From Corynebacterium sp. ES2730-CONJ (GTDB lineage: Bacteria; Actinomycetota; Actinomycetes; Mycobacteriales; Mycobacteriaceae), in the NCBI RefSeq assembly GCF_024834055.1, contig NZ_JANUXZ010000005.1, positions 62,001-126,000 on the forward strand: DNA of 64,000 nucleotides. Reading direction: 5' to 3'. A program made the position numbers and the translations under genes. Every line of letters begins with the position of its first letter. Within the stretch, counting starts at the first letter, position 1. Shown here one piece after another: positions 20,712-29,452 of this stretch. The notes under the pieces are model-generated. The model did not search any database and was not told the DNA's origin. It saw only the letters and a list, made by a program, of their open reading frames with translations.

Positions 20712-22385
20712 ATGAAGCTAAGGCAAAGCAAAGCTAAGAAACCGCCAGCCCCGTATAAGCTTAGCCCTCAGGCGAAGACCTCCATTGGCCTCGGCGTGAT
20801 CAGCTACTGGATCGCGGTCATCGGCATGTGCCTGACAATAGTGGGTGCCGGCGCTCTTATCGACGGCTATCCGCCCTCACCCACGCTCTTCCTCGGCCCA
20901 GCTATCGTGGTGCTGAGCCTCTGGCTCCGCGGTCTACTTATCGCGCGCGGTCAGATCCACGAAGAGGCCCTCATTCGCCACCGCCTCCTCGATGCCGTTT
21001 TTGATGCCGGCCCAGCTCGCTCGGCATCAACCAGTACGGGTGCAGTTGTATCCTTGGCCACCGAGTCGAGCGAGAAAATGATGGCCTTCCGTATCGGCTT
21101 TATTTCCCAAATTATTGCATCCCTCACCGCACCCGTGATCGTCATAGCCACCATAGGGGTGTCTGTATCGCTGAAAGCAGCGATGATCTTAGTGCTGATG
21201 TTGCCGATGGTGCCACTACTTTTAGGGGCTTTCCGCAAGATAGTGTCACGAGTATCCTCCGGCACCCAAGATTCCCGGAAACAATTAGCCGCGGCCTATA
21301 TGGAATCCCTGCAATCCTTAAGTACCCTACAATTACTCGGTGCAGCTCAACGCAAGGCTGATGAACTCGATGCAGCAGGGGAGAAGAATCGCCGTGCAGT
21401 CATGCGCCTGCTTAAGAGTAATCAGCTCATCCTCTTTGCCATGGACGCCTCCTTTAGCCTGCTGTTGGTGGCGACAGCCGCGTGGTTTGCTCTCCACGGC
21501 ACCCTCACAGGTCAGCTCAGCGCTGGTCAGGGCATCACATTATTGGCGCTGAGCATGCTCCTACTAGAGCCCATGGATCAAGTTGGCGCCTTCTTCTATA
21601 TCGGTATGAGTGGCCTTGGCAGCCAACGCGGCATCTTCGGTTTCCTGCGTGCCCGCCCCGCACAACCCTCACGGCCTGCAGGAGCCCAGCCGAATAATAC
21701 TCCCACCGCCGCTGCCGCCGTTTCGGCCACTACCGCCGCGGTATGTGTGCGCGATCTGCACTTCCACTTCGATCAACCACTATTTGAAGGTATCAATCTT
21801 GAAATCGCGCCTGGTGAACGTGTAGCTATTATGGGCCGATCAGGCGAAGGAAAATCAACTCTGCTCTCCCTCCTCAAAGGCGATCTCATCCCAGATTCTG
21901 GAGATATCACCATTAACGGGCTCAGCGGGGATACACTTCGCGATGCCTCCGCGAGCGTCAATCAAACCACGTGGCTCTTTAGCGGCACCATTGCTGATAA
22001 CCTCCGTTTCGCACGCCCCGATGCCACTGATGAGCAATTATGGGCCGCTCTTCAAAGCGCACATATTGATACCGAGATCAAGGCCATGCCTCACGGGATC
22101 GACACCGAACTCGGCGAGCAGGGACTCGGACTCTCTGGCGGCCAGGCCCAGCGCATCGCCCTAGCGAGGGCTATTATTTCCGGGCGTAGCGTCATGCTTT
22201 TCGACGAACCGACCTCCCATGTGGATCTGCGCTCCGAACGCGAGATCCTCGAGGCCATTAATGAACTAGGACCAGATATCACCCTCATTATGGTCACGCA
22301 CCGCCTAAGCTCCCTGGAACATATGGATCGAGTAATTCATATCGATAACGGCCAACTCCACGAAGACGTGAAGGAACAAGCATGA
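20712..22385 (+). CDS. CydD-like ABC exporter subunit (fused permease-ATPase)
   Basis: Half-transporter of about 557 residues. Six membrane helices (residues ~20-310) precede an ATPase domain with Walker A GRSGEGKST, signature LSGGQAQRI and Walker B VMLFDEPTSHVD. The segment AAYMESLQSLSTLQLLGA matches the coupling region of CydD, which with CydC exports cysteine/glutathione for cytochrome bd assembly. An Ala/Thr-rich linker joins the domains. The start is uncertain: in-frame alternatives lie at 20628 and 20655; 20712 gives the basic N-terminus expected before the first helix. It overlaps the next gene by ATGA. No cydAB lies nearby, so the cargo is open. Confidence 0.8.
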   Translation: MKLRQSKAKKPPAPYKLSPQAKTSIGLGVISYWIAVIGMCLTIVGAGALIDGYPPSPTLFLGPAIVVLSLWLRGLLIARGQIHEEALIRHRLLDAVFDAGPARSASTSTGAVVSLATESSEKMMAFRIGFISQIIASLTAPVIVIATIGVSVSLKAAMILVLMLPMVPLLLGAFRKIVSRVSSGTQDSRKQLAAAYMESLQSLSTLQLLGAAQRKADELDAAGEKNRRAVMRLLKSNQLILFAMDASFSLLLVATAAWFALHGTLTGQLSAGQGITLLALSMLLLEPMDQVGAFFYIGMSGLGSQRGIFGFLRARPAQPSRPAGAQPNNTPTAAAAVSATTAAVCVRDLHFHFDQPLFEGINLEIAPGERVAIMGRSGEGKSTLLSLLKGDLIPDSGDITINGLSGDTLRDASASVNQTTWLFSGTIADNLRFARPDATDEQLWAALQSAHIDTEIKAMPHGIDTELGEQGLGLSGGQAQRIALARAIISGRSVMLFDEPTSHVDLRSEREILEAINELGPDITLIMVTHRLSSLEHMDRVIHIDNGQLHEDVKEQA

Positions 22386-24073
22386 ACGAGCCCACCTATA
22401 AACAACTAGTATCGTGGCTAATTTCCATCACTCGGCCAGTCCTGGCCCCACTGGGGTGGTCAACCATCTGCCGCATACTCAATCAGATCCTCGGGATCGT
22501 CATCTTTGTAGTCCCGGCCTATGCGATCGTAGGCGGCACGATGACAATCAAAACTGTCATGAGCATCCTGATCATAAGTGCTCTAGCCAAAGCCTTCTTG
22601 AGGTACCTCGAGCACTACTTTGGTCACCTTGTGGCCTTCAAGGCCCTCGAGCTCATTCGCATCCGGGTATTCCGTGATATCTATCCCCAAGCCCCCGCTA
22701 TTACCGCGCGTACGGGCAAGGAAGCAGTAGGGACCGGGGATATGCTCAACCGGTTGACGAGGGATATCGGCCAAATTGAAGTCTTTTTCGCCCACACCAC
22801 AGCTCCAATTATTTCCGCTCTCACTGTGCCTACTGTGGTGCTGATTGCCATCACCTTCATATCCCCGTGGCATGGACTAGCCACCGCCGCAATTTTCCTT
22901 TGTGTGGGGCTGATCGCCGCTGATACTCGAGCCTATCGTCATGCGGTGAAGGTAACCGCGGAACGTGGAATCATCGCTCAGCATATAGCCGATTCTGTAG
23001 GCGGTGTCGCCGAAGTAGTAGGCTACGGTGCGAGGAAGCGTCGCCATGAAAGTCTCACTGAGTTGGAGAAACCCCTTGCGGAAAAGATCGATCGGCGCGG
23101 CGCCGTCGTGGGTGCTCATGCAGGGCTTGTAGCTGCTGCGCGTATGGTCGTTTTTCTCCTGCTACTGATCCCAACCGATAATATGGCGCTGAGCGTGGCC
23201 ATAGTCTTTGCGGTTCTGCGCTGTTGGGATATGGTCAACGAGGTTTCTGATCTGGGTAACTACCTCTCGCAATCACTCGCGGCGGCGCGCCGGGTCTATA
23301 GCCTCTCCCACGCCGGATTAGCCCACGACAACGGCCCACGCCACCTTGCTGCCAAGGGCCCAGGGATCGGCGTGGAATGGCGCGATATATCCTTTAGCTA
23401 CGCTGGCAGCAGAGTAGGAGCCGTGCGGTCAATTAACCTTGCCATCGCACCGGGGAGCTGGTCGATGGTGGTCGGAAGCACCGGGTCGGGGAAATCTACC
23501 ATCGCAAAACTTCTACTGCGCTACTGGGACCCGTCCCACGGTAGGGTTTTGGTAGATGGCCACGATCTGCGCGACTATCACGTCGATGACATTCGGGCTG
23601 CTATTAACTTTGTCACCCAAGACATCAAAGTACTGTCTGGAACAGTTGCCGATAATTTACGGCTTGCCCACCCGCAAGCTTTAGATACGGAGCTTAAGGA
23701 AGTAATGTCTATCGCCTGCTTGAGTGGGGAGATTTCCCTCGACCAAGAGGTTGGCCAAGGTGGGCTCGCGCTCTCAGGTGGCCAAAGGCAGCGCCTTTCT
23801 CTAGCTCAAGCATTGCTGCGGGGCGGTCGGGTGCTGGTTCTCGATGAATTCACCGCGCACCTTAATCCCAGTTTAGTGCAGCAAGTACGCGAAAATTTAC
23901 GGCGGTATCGCCCCGATGCAACCATCATTGAGATCGCTCATGATCTTGATTCCGTTGATTCGGTAGACCTCGTTGCTGTGATGGACCAGGGGGAAATTAT
24001 CGAACAAGGCGATCCACAGTCTCTGCAGGTGGCCGGTGGTGCTCTGAGCCACCTGATGAGTCGTAATGCTTAA
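22382..24073 (+). CDS. CydC-like ABC exporter subunit (fused permease-ATPase)
   Basis: 563 residues, second half of a heterodimeric exporter. The membrane part has the CydC-like run RYLEHYFGHLVAFKALELIR and RDIGQIEVFFAHT. The ATPase has Walker A GSTGSGKST, signature LSGGQRQRL and Walker B VLVLDEFTAHL; the catalytic Glu is followed by F instead of the usual P. Translational coupling (ATGA) with the preceding gene indicates one complex. CydDC-type transport of thiols is the closest known role, but related pairs export other small molecules. Confidence 0.8.
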   Translation: MNEPTYKQLVSWLISITRPVLAPLGWSTICRILNQILGIVIFVVPAYAIVGGTMTIKTVMSILIISALAKAFLRYLEHYFGHLVAFKALELIRIRVFRDIYPQAPAITARTGKEAVGTGDMLNRLTRDIGQIEVFFAHTTAPIISALTVPTVVLIAITFISPWHGLATAAIFLCVGLIAADTRAYRHAVKVTAERGIIAQHIADSVGGVAEVVGYGARKRRHESLTELEKPLAEKIDRRGAVVGAHAGLVAAARMVVFLLLLIPTDNMALSVAIVFAVLRCWDMVNEVSDLGNYLSQSLAAARRVYSLSHAGLAHDNGPRHLAAKGPGIGVEWRDISFSYAGSRVGAVRSINLAIAPGSWSMVVGSTGSGKSTIAKLLLRYWDPSHGRVLVDGHDLRDYHVDDIRAAINFVTQDIKVLSGTVADNLRLAHPQALDTELKEVMSIACLSGEISLDQEVGQGGLALSGGQRQRLSLAQALLRGGRVLVLDEFTAHLNPSLVQQVRENLRRYRPDATIIEIAHDLDSVDSVDLVAVMDQGEIIEQGDPQSLQVAGGALSHLMSRNA

Positions 24074-24155
24074 GAGCGCTTAAGATACCTGTAATGAGCA
24101 CTGGTTTTGTCCGTTAATAGAATCTGCTGTAAAGTTGGGTTTCGTTCCTTTTTAA

Positions 24156-24232
24156 GGGCCTATAGCTCAGTCGGTTAGAGCGCATCGCTGATAACGATGA
24201 GGTCGCAAGTTCGATTCTTGCTAGGCCCACCA
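24156..24232 (+). tRNA. tRNA-Ile (GAT), copy 2
   Basis: Identical to the copy at 10962-11038, including the encoded CCA. Its upstream region differs from that of copy 1 except for GTTCCTT just before the repeat, so it must use another promoter. Confidence 0.98.
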
Positions 24233-24240
24233 AGGAATTT

Positions 24241-24313
24241 GGGGCATTAGCTCAATTGGTAGAGCATCTGCTTTGCAAGCAGAAGGTCAGGAGTTCGATT
24301 CTCCTATGCTCCA
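24241..24313 (+). tRNA. tRNA-Ala (TGC), copy 2
   Basis: Identical to the copy at 11047-11119. Followed by a different terminator hairpin from that of copy 1. Confidence 0.98.
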
Positions 24314-24319
24314 CACAAC

Positions 24320-24366
24320 GAGGTCATGTCGAACTCTCTCACGAGTTCGACATGACCTCTGCTTTT
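24320..24366 (+). terminator. Terminator of tRNA copy 2
   Basis: A perfect 16-bp stem (24320-24335 with 24344-24359) followed by a T-rich tail, 6 bases after tRNA-Ala. Its sequence is unrelated to the terminator of copy 1, which shows that the two repeat flanks have different histories. Confidence 0.9.
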
Positions 24367-24384
24367 CTTAGCTTCAACAAGCAC

Positions 24385-24840
24385 TTAATTCGTGACGCGC
24401 TCGCCGTGATCATAGAACAATGAAACGGCCGTTAGCGTGTTTTCTCCCACGTAGATTTTGTCCACAAAATACTCCGGCAACATCGCACGAGTATCTGTAT
24501 CATCAAGCCTCGCCTTGGCAAACTGTTGGAAGAACGCTCCGATAGACGCTTCATCTTCATACAGAACCACTTTGACGTTCTCCTTCTGGAGAGCAGCAGG
24601 CAGTTTGTCTTGTCGTTCCTCAAGCTCCTGCATAGCAGTAACTATCGTCGACGAGAACAACCCTTGCGCCACAGCTTTCACATATTTAGCTAACTGGCGC
24701 TCAACGTCCTTGCGCTCAGCCTCGAGAGACTTCAGCATTTCATCGCCACGTCCGTGTTGTTTCTTGTAGTCAGTTGCTAGATCAACTGCGAGCGATGAAT
24801 TTAGTTGCTTATTCCGCATAATCCTATTTGCGCTGTAGAT
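24385..24840 (-). pseudogene. C-terminal remnant of a large serine recombinase
   Basis: The frame encodes a coiled coil (LKSLEAERKDVERQLAKYV ... MQELEERQDKL) followed by FFQQFAKARLDD, ALLPEYF-like and VDKIYVGENTL segments. This is the typical end of large serine integrases/transposon recombinases, where FVDKIYV-like strands close the protein. The catalytic resolvase domain, the recombinase domain and the zinc ribbon are absent; upstream the frame meets a stop. It can no longer recombine DNA. Its position just outside tRNA copy 2 suggests it once served an element integrated here. The start within the remnant is arbitrary (ATG at 24819). Confidence 0.7.
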
Positions 24841-25149
24841 TGCTTACGCGGATTATCTCGAGCGACATGGTTTTGTGCTGGTGCACGTACATGAGAAGGA
24901 GTGAGTGTCGAGTTGGGGCGCCTCACAAGAGTTGATAGAATTGAGCGTGCCTCGGCAAAGCCTGCCATGGTGATATATGACTGTAATGGCGCGTCTAGCC
25001 TTACCGCAAGTGTAGATCTTGGGTGGGCAGCTGATTCTACCACCCGCATACTCGGTTACTGGCTAACTATAAGGCTCCGCTCGCAACGGTTTTCCTGAAG
25101 GGAGCGATCGAGACGAATGTGAACATATGGTCTTGTCGGAAGGAAGAAC
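24841..25149. other. Gap between recombinase remnant and ABC-3C genes
   Basis: About 310 bases. Weak frames on both strands (for example 24901-25098 plus) show no family features. It must hold the promoter of the following operon. Confidence 0.4.
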
Positions 25150-26085
25150 ATGATCATGATTGATTCGGCGTGGAAGAGTTGGTATCGAGCAATGCATTAC
25201 CAGCGGTGCCTCGCTGATGGTGATGCATTCGAGGACTATGTCACGAAAGTCTTGACACGTCTTCATGACGATTATTTGAACCCCACCCCGATGGGTAAGC
25301 TTGGTGACGGTGGGTGCGATGGTATTGCTGATAACGGGTCAACCGTCTACGCATGCTACGGACAGCGGGCCAAGACCGGCGTCGACAAGAAGACTAGAGA
25401 TAAATTGGCTTCCGACTTCGCTAGAGCTATAAGCAACTGGAGTAGTTGCACCATTTGGAGATTTGTTACCAATGCCACTCTCGGGCCTTTGCCAGTCAAG
25501 ACTGTTATTGATCTTCAGGCGCAGCATGCCCCAGGATCTCAGCGCCCAATCAAGATAGAGGTCTGGGAATCCGAGGACCTTTGGTGGAATGCCGTCAATA
25601 AGCTAACCCTTGAAAAGCTGGACGAAGTGATACCTGGGATTCCGCACGCGCCCAACGTCGATCTCGACGACCTTGTGGCACTCATCCTTTCCCTAGAGGA
25701 TGCCGGTAGTAATCACATCAGTGATATTCGTCCAATTCTTCCAGTCCCTGCTACCAAGATGGATTTCAACAATCTTCCCGAGACGACGAGAGCAGAATTT
25801 AATGAAGGGAGACTTCTCTCGGCGCGCATCGACAAATGGTTCTCGGAGCAGGCGGATCCCGAGTTGCGGGACGAAAAAGCCCGGCGCTTTCGTGTTGTCT
25901 ACCAAGATGCATGTAAAGACACCCAGGATGTGCGGGAGATAGTTCGCCGAATATACGGTGCGCTAGGCGGGCAAGATTTCGACTTATCCACAAAGAGAGC
26001 TAACGCTGTCTATGCCGTTACAGCATATTTCTTTGATTCTTGCGACATATTCGAAGAACCACCAGCCCAAGAATTAGGGGGGTGA
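25150..26085 (+). CDS. ABC-3C system effector-like protein with nuclease-like N-terminus
   Basis: 311 residues, first gene of a compact three-gene unit. The N-terminal ~160 residues begin FEDYVTKVL and contain GDGGCDGIADNGSTVYACYGQ, the arrangement seen in restriction-endonuclease-like domains (an acidic residue in G-D-G-G-x-D-G, then a strand). The usual E-x-K is replaced here by C-Y-G-Q, so catalysis is uncertain. The C-terminal part is helical and would bind its partners. By context with a small middle component and a DUF2326-type ATPase, this fits the 'ABC three component' (ABC-3C) conflict systems described from comparative genomics. Function is inferred, not shown. Confidence 0.65.
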   Translation: MIMIDSAWKSWYRAMHYQRCLADGDAFEDYVTKVLTRLHDDYLNPTPMGKLGDGGCDGIADNGSTVYACYGQRAKTGVDKKTRDKLASDFARAISNWSSCTIWRFVTNATLGPLPVKTVIDLQAQHAPGSQRPIKIEVWESEDLWWNAVNKLTLEKLDEVIPGIPHAPNVDLDDLVALILSLEDAGSNHISDIRPILPVPATKMDFNNLPETTRAEFNEGRLLSARIDKWFSEQADPELRDEKARRFRVVYQDACKDTQDVREIVRRIYGALGGQDFDLSTKRANAVYAVTAYFFDSCDIFEEPPAQELGG

Positions 26086-26093
26086 TTTGTACG

Positions 26094-26348
26094 ATGTTGC
26101 TACCTACCAAGGGTATCGATCCTCAGCGTGCGTTACTGACTATTGGGGCGACCATCATCTCCCTTTTAGAATCACCTGCTACAGTGTCGGGACTGTGGGA
26201 GCGCTTCTCAAAGAAGAAAGCAGGCACTCCCGCACACGCAAAAATCTCATTCGATTGGTTCGCCATGGCACTTTCGATGCTTTTTACAATAGGCGCAGTC
26301 TCTTGGAACGAATTCGGACAGTTGGAGAAGTGTCATGTTTCTGAATGA
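26094..26348 (+). CDS. ABC-3C middle component, small
   Basis: 84 residues, starting MLLPTKGIDPQRALLTIGA at the ATG 26094, 8 bases after the previous stop; AGGGGGG lies about 10 bases upstream. The PTK...RALL...G opening, the helical middle (LESPATVSGLWERF) and SFDWFAMALSMLFTIGAV resemble the winged-helix-like middle components (MC6-type) of ABC-3C systems. It probably links the ATPase to the effector or reads a signal. It overlaps the ATPase gene by 14 bases, which argues for joint translation. Another frame through the same bases exists but has no family features. Confidence 0.65.
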   Translation: MLLPTKGIDPQRALLTIGATIISLLESPATVSGLWERFSKKKAGTPAHAKISFDWFAMALSMLFTIGAVSWNEFGQLEKCHVSE

Positions 26349-28035
26349 ACTTGGTTCGTCTGATGCTCGGTTCAAGCGGCTGAAGTTTCACGAAGGATTG
26401 AATATTCTCCTTGCCGACAAGACGCTGGAGTCCACAACAGGAGATAGCCGGAACGGAGCAGGAAAGACCAGCTTTATTCGCGTCTTACGCTATGTACTAG
26501 GCGGGAATTTGGATGACAGTCTGATGGCTCCAGCGTTGACTGAACATGTTTTCTGGGCAAAACTTGATATGGGTCAAATTGGCAGTGCAAGGCACGTGAA
26601 GAGACCAGTATCGCCACGCACGAAAGTCTACGTTGACGGTTCCAAAACCCCGATTGACGAATGGAAAGATGAACTTTCAGGACTTTTCCAACTTCCGGAA
26701 TCAGTCGGGAGACCAACTGTCGGGCAGCTTTTTGGCCAACTCGCTCGCAAGTATTTTGGAGATCCGCTCAAGATTCACTCAGCTGAATCCGACTGGGAAT
26801 CAGGCGTAAGAATCGGTTATCTTCTCGGATTTTCGCCCGAAATACTGACCAAGGTCGGCGAAGTTTCAGCTCTTGAGAAGAATAGGAAGGCGCTGAACAA
26901 GGCTATTTCTGAGGGAGCTCTTAGTTCTATCGCTCTTAGCGAGCCAGAACTTCGCGCCCGTTTAGCGCGTACACGCGAGAAGCGATCTCGACTTGAGAGC
27001 AACCTTTCAGAATTTAGAGTAGATGAGCAGTACGCTGATCACCAAACTGAGGCAGATCATTTGACGCATGCTATCAGAGACCTCAACGACGAGGGCTTAG
27101 CATTGGAGCAGAGGAAACATGATCTAGAGTTAGCGATGGCGGATGAGCGACCTTCAATCGCAGGGACAGAACTTGGTAACCAGCTTAAGAACATGTATGC
27201 GGAGATCGGCATCGTGCTGCCAGAAGCTGTAATCCGCCGCTTTGGTGAAGTGGCTGAATTTCATACATCAGTTGTGAAAAACAGGCAGTTGTTCTTGCAA
27301 GCAGAATTAGCGTCTGTTGGACAGCGGCTCTCAGAGATCCAAATGAAACGACAAGAGCTTGACCGCCTACGCGCTGAACTAATGTTGTTACTCAACGACT
27401 CAATGGCATTAGAGACGTTTCGCAATGCCGAGAGAGAAATCTCTGATTTCGACGCGCGCATTGCCGATCTTGAGCGAAGGCTGAATTTGGTTCAGAACAT
27501 TAGTGCCACAAGCCTCCAGTTGCGCGCAATGGAGTCTGAAGCAGAAGCTGGTGTCCGAACGGAAATAGCTGAACGTGAAGAAGCTATCGAAGCAGTTATC
27601 GTCCTTTTCCAACAGCTAGGTGAGGAGATCTATTCTGATCGTAGTGTGTCATTGCTTATCGATGTCACGCGCAAGGGTGTCCTCAAAGTGGTACCTAAAA
27701 TTGATGGTGACGCGTCGTCCGGAATTTTGGGAGTAAAGACTTTCTTGCTCGATATGGTGTGTGTGGTGACGGCAATTCGAATTGGCAGGTGCCCTCGAAT
27801 CCTTGTGCACGACAGTCAACTGTTCGACTCCATGGATGACCGTCAAATCGCATCATGTCTGAACATCGGTGCGCGACTTGCAGACGAGGTTGGCTTCCAA
27901 TACATAGTCACTCTCAACTCTGACCGCCTGACAGCAGTGGAGGCTGAAGGCTTCGATCGGCGAGGCTATGTCGTTAATCCAATCCTGACCGACGCAGGTG
28001 AAGGAGGCGGGCTATTCGGGTTCCGCTTCGCGTGA
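26335..28035 (+). CDS. ABC-3C ATPase with DUF2326-type C-terminus (SMC/Rad50-like)
   Basis: 566-residue AAA/ABC ATPase of the SMC-Rad50 type. Walker A is NGAGKTSFIR near residue 41, within DSRNGAGKTS. A central coiled coil spans about residues 180-430 (ELRARLARTREKRSRLE, RRLNLVQ). The C-terminal lobe has GVKTFLLDMVCV and a Walker-B-like RILVHDSQLFD, the hallmark of DUF2326 proteins. Such ATPases are thought to sense foreign nucleoprotein and trigger the associated effector. It is the last gene of the unit and is full length with an intact frame. Confidence 0.75.
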   Translation: MFLNELGSSDARFKRLKFHEGLNILLADKTLESTTGDSRNGAGKTSFIRVLRYVLGGNLDDSLMAPALTEHVFWAKLDMGQIGSARHVKRPVSPRTKVYVDGSKTPIDEWKDELSGLFQLPESVGRPTVGQLFGQLARKYFGDPLKIHSAESDWESGVRIGYLLGFSPEILTKVGEVSALEKNRKALNKAISEGALSSIALSEPELRARLARTREKRSRLESNLSEFRVDEQYADHQTEADHLTHAIRDLNDEGLALEQRKHDLELAMADERPSIAGTELGNQLKNMYAEIGIVLPEAVIRRFGEVAEFHTSVVKNRQLFLQAELASVGQRLSEIQMKRQELDRLRAELMLLLNDSMALETFRNAEREISDFDARIADLERRLNLVQNISATSLQLRAMESEAEAGVRTEIAEREEAIEAVIVLFQQLGEEIYSDRSVSLLIDVTRKGVLKVVPKIDGDASSGILGVKTFLLDMVCVVTAIRIGRCPRILVHDSQLFDSMDDRQIASCLNIGARLADEVGFQYIVTLNSDRLTAVEAEGFDRRGYVVNPILTDAGEGGGLFGFRFA

Positions 28036-28048
28036 CCTTAGATTCGAA

Positions 28049-28360
28049 TCAGGCGATTAGTTTATTGACCGTCTCAGTATGATTAGGTAGTAAAAAAATT
28101 TCGACACGTGCCCTTTGGTCTCCACATATGTACCTAGCTATCAAAGCGAGGTGCTTTTCTATTGCCTTGATCGTTGTGCCAGCAAAGATCACAGAGTGAG
28201 CACTGCGAGATTCTATAGAGCAGCGCCCCACACGCTAGTTGGCAGAACCATGAGCATCTTCGTGCGTATCAATAAAATACTGGAATTTGTAGGCCGATCT
28301 ATGCAAAGAAATGACACAAGATCCTATAGCTTGGTTGAATCTCGCCGACCTCGTAAGAGA
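28049..28360 (-). pseudogene. Decayed frame, possibly an OmpA-like domain end
   Basis: On the minus strand one frame, broken by a single TAG near 28236, reads a protein-like stretch with THEDAHGSAN and a final DQRARVEIFLL. These recall the GHTDxxGS and (N)RRVEI motifs of OmpA/MotB peptidoglycan-binding domains. No intact start is present. The resemblance is by eye and short, so this is tentative. It is convergent with the ABC-3C operon and ends 14 bases after it. Confidence 0.25.
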
Positions 28361-28448
28361 TCTTTCTTTCTTAACACCCAGCTTAACACTACTTAATCGG
28401 TAAAGTTGCAGGTCAGGCTAATTGACCGCACTCACATCTTCAGGCACC

Positions 28449-29450
28449 ATGGCAGAGGTGTACTTAACAAGGAAAATAAGCCTCGTTGCTAGTTTCGTGG
28501 CAGCGATCACCCTCATAACCGGGTGCTCAGCCACGGGAGGCTTGCAAGAAAAGCAACGCCTAGACGCAGCGAACGGTCACGCTGATACCCCTCGCCTTGT
28601 GGTAGCGATGGTGACCCACGGCGCCCCCGGAGATACCTTCTGGGACCTCGTGCGCAAGGGGGCTGAAGATGCAGCTCGCAAGGGCAATATCGAGCTCCGT
28701 TATTCCAGCGATCCTCAAGCTCCAAACCAAGCCAATCTGATTCAGGCAGCCATCGATTCTGACGTCGACGGACTCGCTCTCACCATGCCCAATGCCGATG
28801 CACTTGGCCCGGTAGCAGCTCGTGCAAGCGCCGCAGGAATTCCCACAGTTGCTCTCAATGCCGGGATGAATCGCTATCAAGAATTCAATATCAGTAGCTT
28901 TTTCGGCCAAGAGGAAAAACTTGCCGGACTCAAGGCAGGTGAGCGCCTTGCTGCCACGGGTGCCGAGCATGTTCTCTGCGTTATTCATGAACAAGGTAAT
29001 TCCTCCCAGGAATCTCGCTGTCAGGGCGTAGCAGAAGGATTGGGTAAGGAGGTGGACTTGCTCTACGTTAATGGCCAAGAACTCACGAATGTGCAGGCGA
29101 CCTTGGGAACGAAGCTAGCTCAGGATAAGAATATCGAGTGGATTATGAGCCTGCAGGCGCCCGTGGCTCTGCGCGCCGTGGAGGCGGTGAAGGAAACCCA
29201 ATCCGCGGCCAAAATCGCTACCTTCGATACCAATGCCCAGCTGATGACGGCGATCAACAATGATCAGATCGCCTTCGCAGTCGATCAACAACCCTATCTC
29301 CAGGGCTATCTCGCTATCGATTCCCTATGGCTTGCCCACCGTAACGGGTCCGTTATGGGTGGCGAGCGCCCAGTATTAACAGGGCCCAGCTTTATCACAC
29401 CTGACAATATTGACCAGATCTCCGATGCCGCCTCAGGTGGCTTTAGATAA
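28449..29450 (+). CDS. Sugar ABC transporter substrate-binding lipoprotein
   Basis: Periplasmic-binding-protein-like receptor of an importer, about 333 residues. A signal peptide ends in the lipobox LITGC, so the mature protein is tethered by a lipidated Cys. The type I fold is shown by VVAMVTHGAPGDTFWDLVRKG, DVDGLALTMPN and the closing ATFDTNAQ/FAVDQQPYLQG segments, as in ribose/fructose/inositol receptors (FrcB/RbsB). The ATG at 28449 is preferred to the TTG at 28422 because it leaves a short n-region. First gene of an importer operon; the sugar is not determined. Confidence 0.88.
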   Translation: MAEVYLTRKISLVASFVAAITLITGCSATGGLQEKQRLDAANGHADTPRLVVAMVTHGAPGDTFWDLVRKGAEDAARKGNIELRYSSDPQAPNQANLIQAAIDSDVDGLALTMPNADALGPVAARASAAGIPTVALNAGMNRYQEFNISSFFGQEEKLAGLKAGERLAATGAEHVLCVIHEQGNSSQESRCQGVAEGLGKEVDLLYVNGQELTNVQATLGTKLAQDKNIEWIMSLQAPVALRAVEAVKETQSAAKIATFDTNAQLMTAINNDQIAFAVDQQPYLQGYLAIDSLWLAHRNGSVMGGERPVLTGPSFITPDNIDQISDAASGGFR

Positions 29451-29452
29451 TA

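Larger units (their letters stand above)
11122..24151. mobile_element. 13-kb segment bounded by identical tRNA-Ile/Ala repeats
   Basis: Between the two 164-bp repeats lie the broken membrane gene, hsdM-hsdS-hsdR, a symporter and a CydDC-like exporter. Two exact copies in direct orientation 13,194 bases apart let homologous recombination remove or amplify the segment while leaving one intact tRNA pair. No integrase gene lies inside. The tail of a large serine recombinase sits just outside copy 2. Whether the segment arrived by integration or by duplication of the tRNA pair is not decided by the sequence. Confidence 0.5.
24152..24315 (+). repeat. 164-bp direct repeat, copy 2 (tRNA-Ile + tRNA-Ala)
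   Basis: Exact copy of 10958-11121. Marks the right boundary of the 13-kb segment. Confidence 0.95.
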
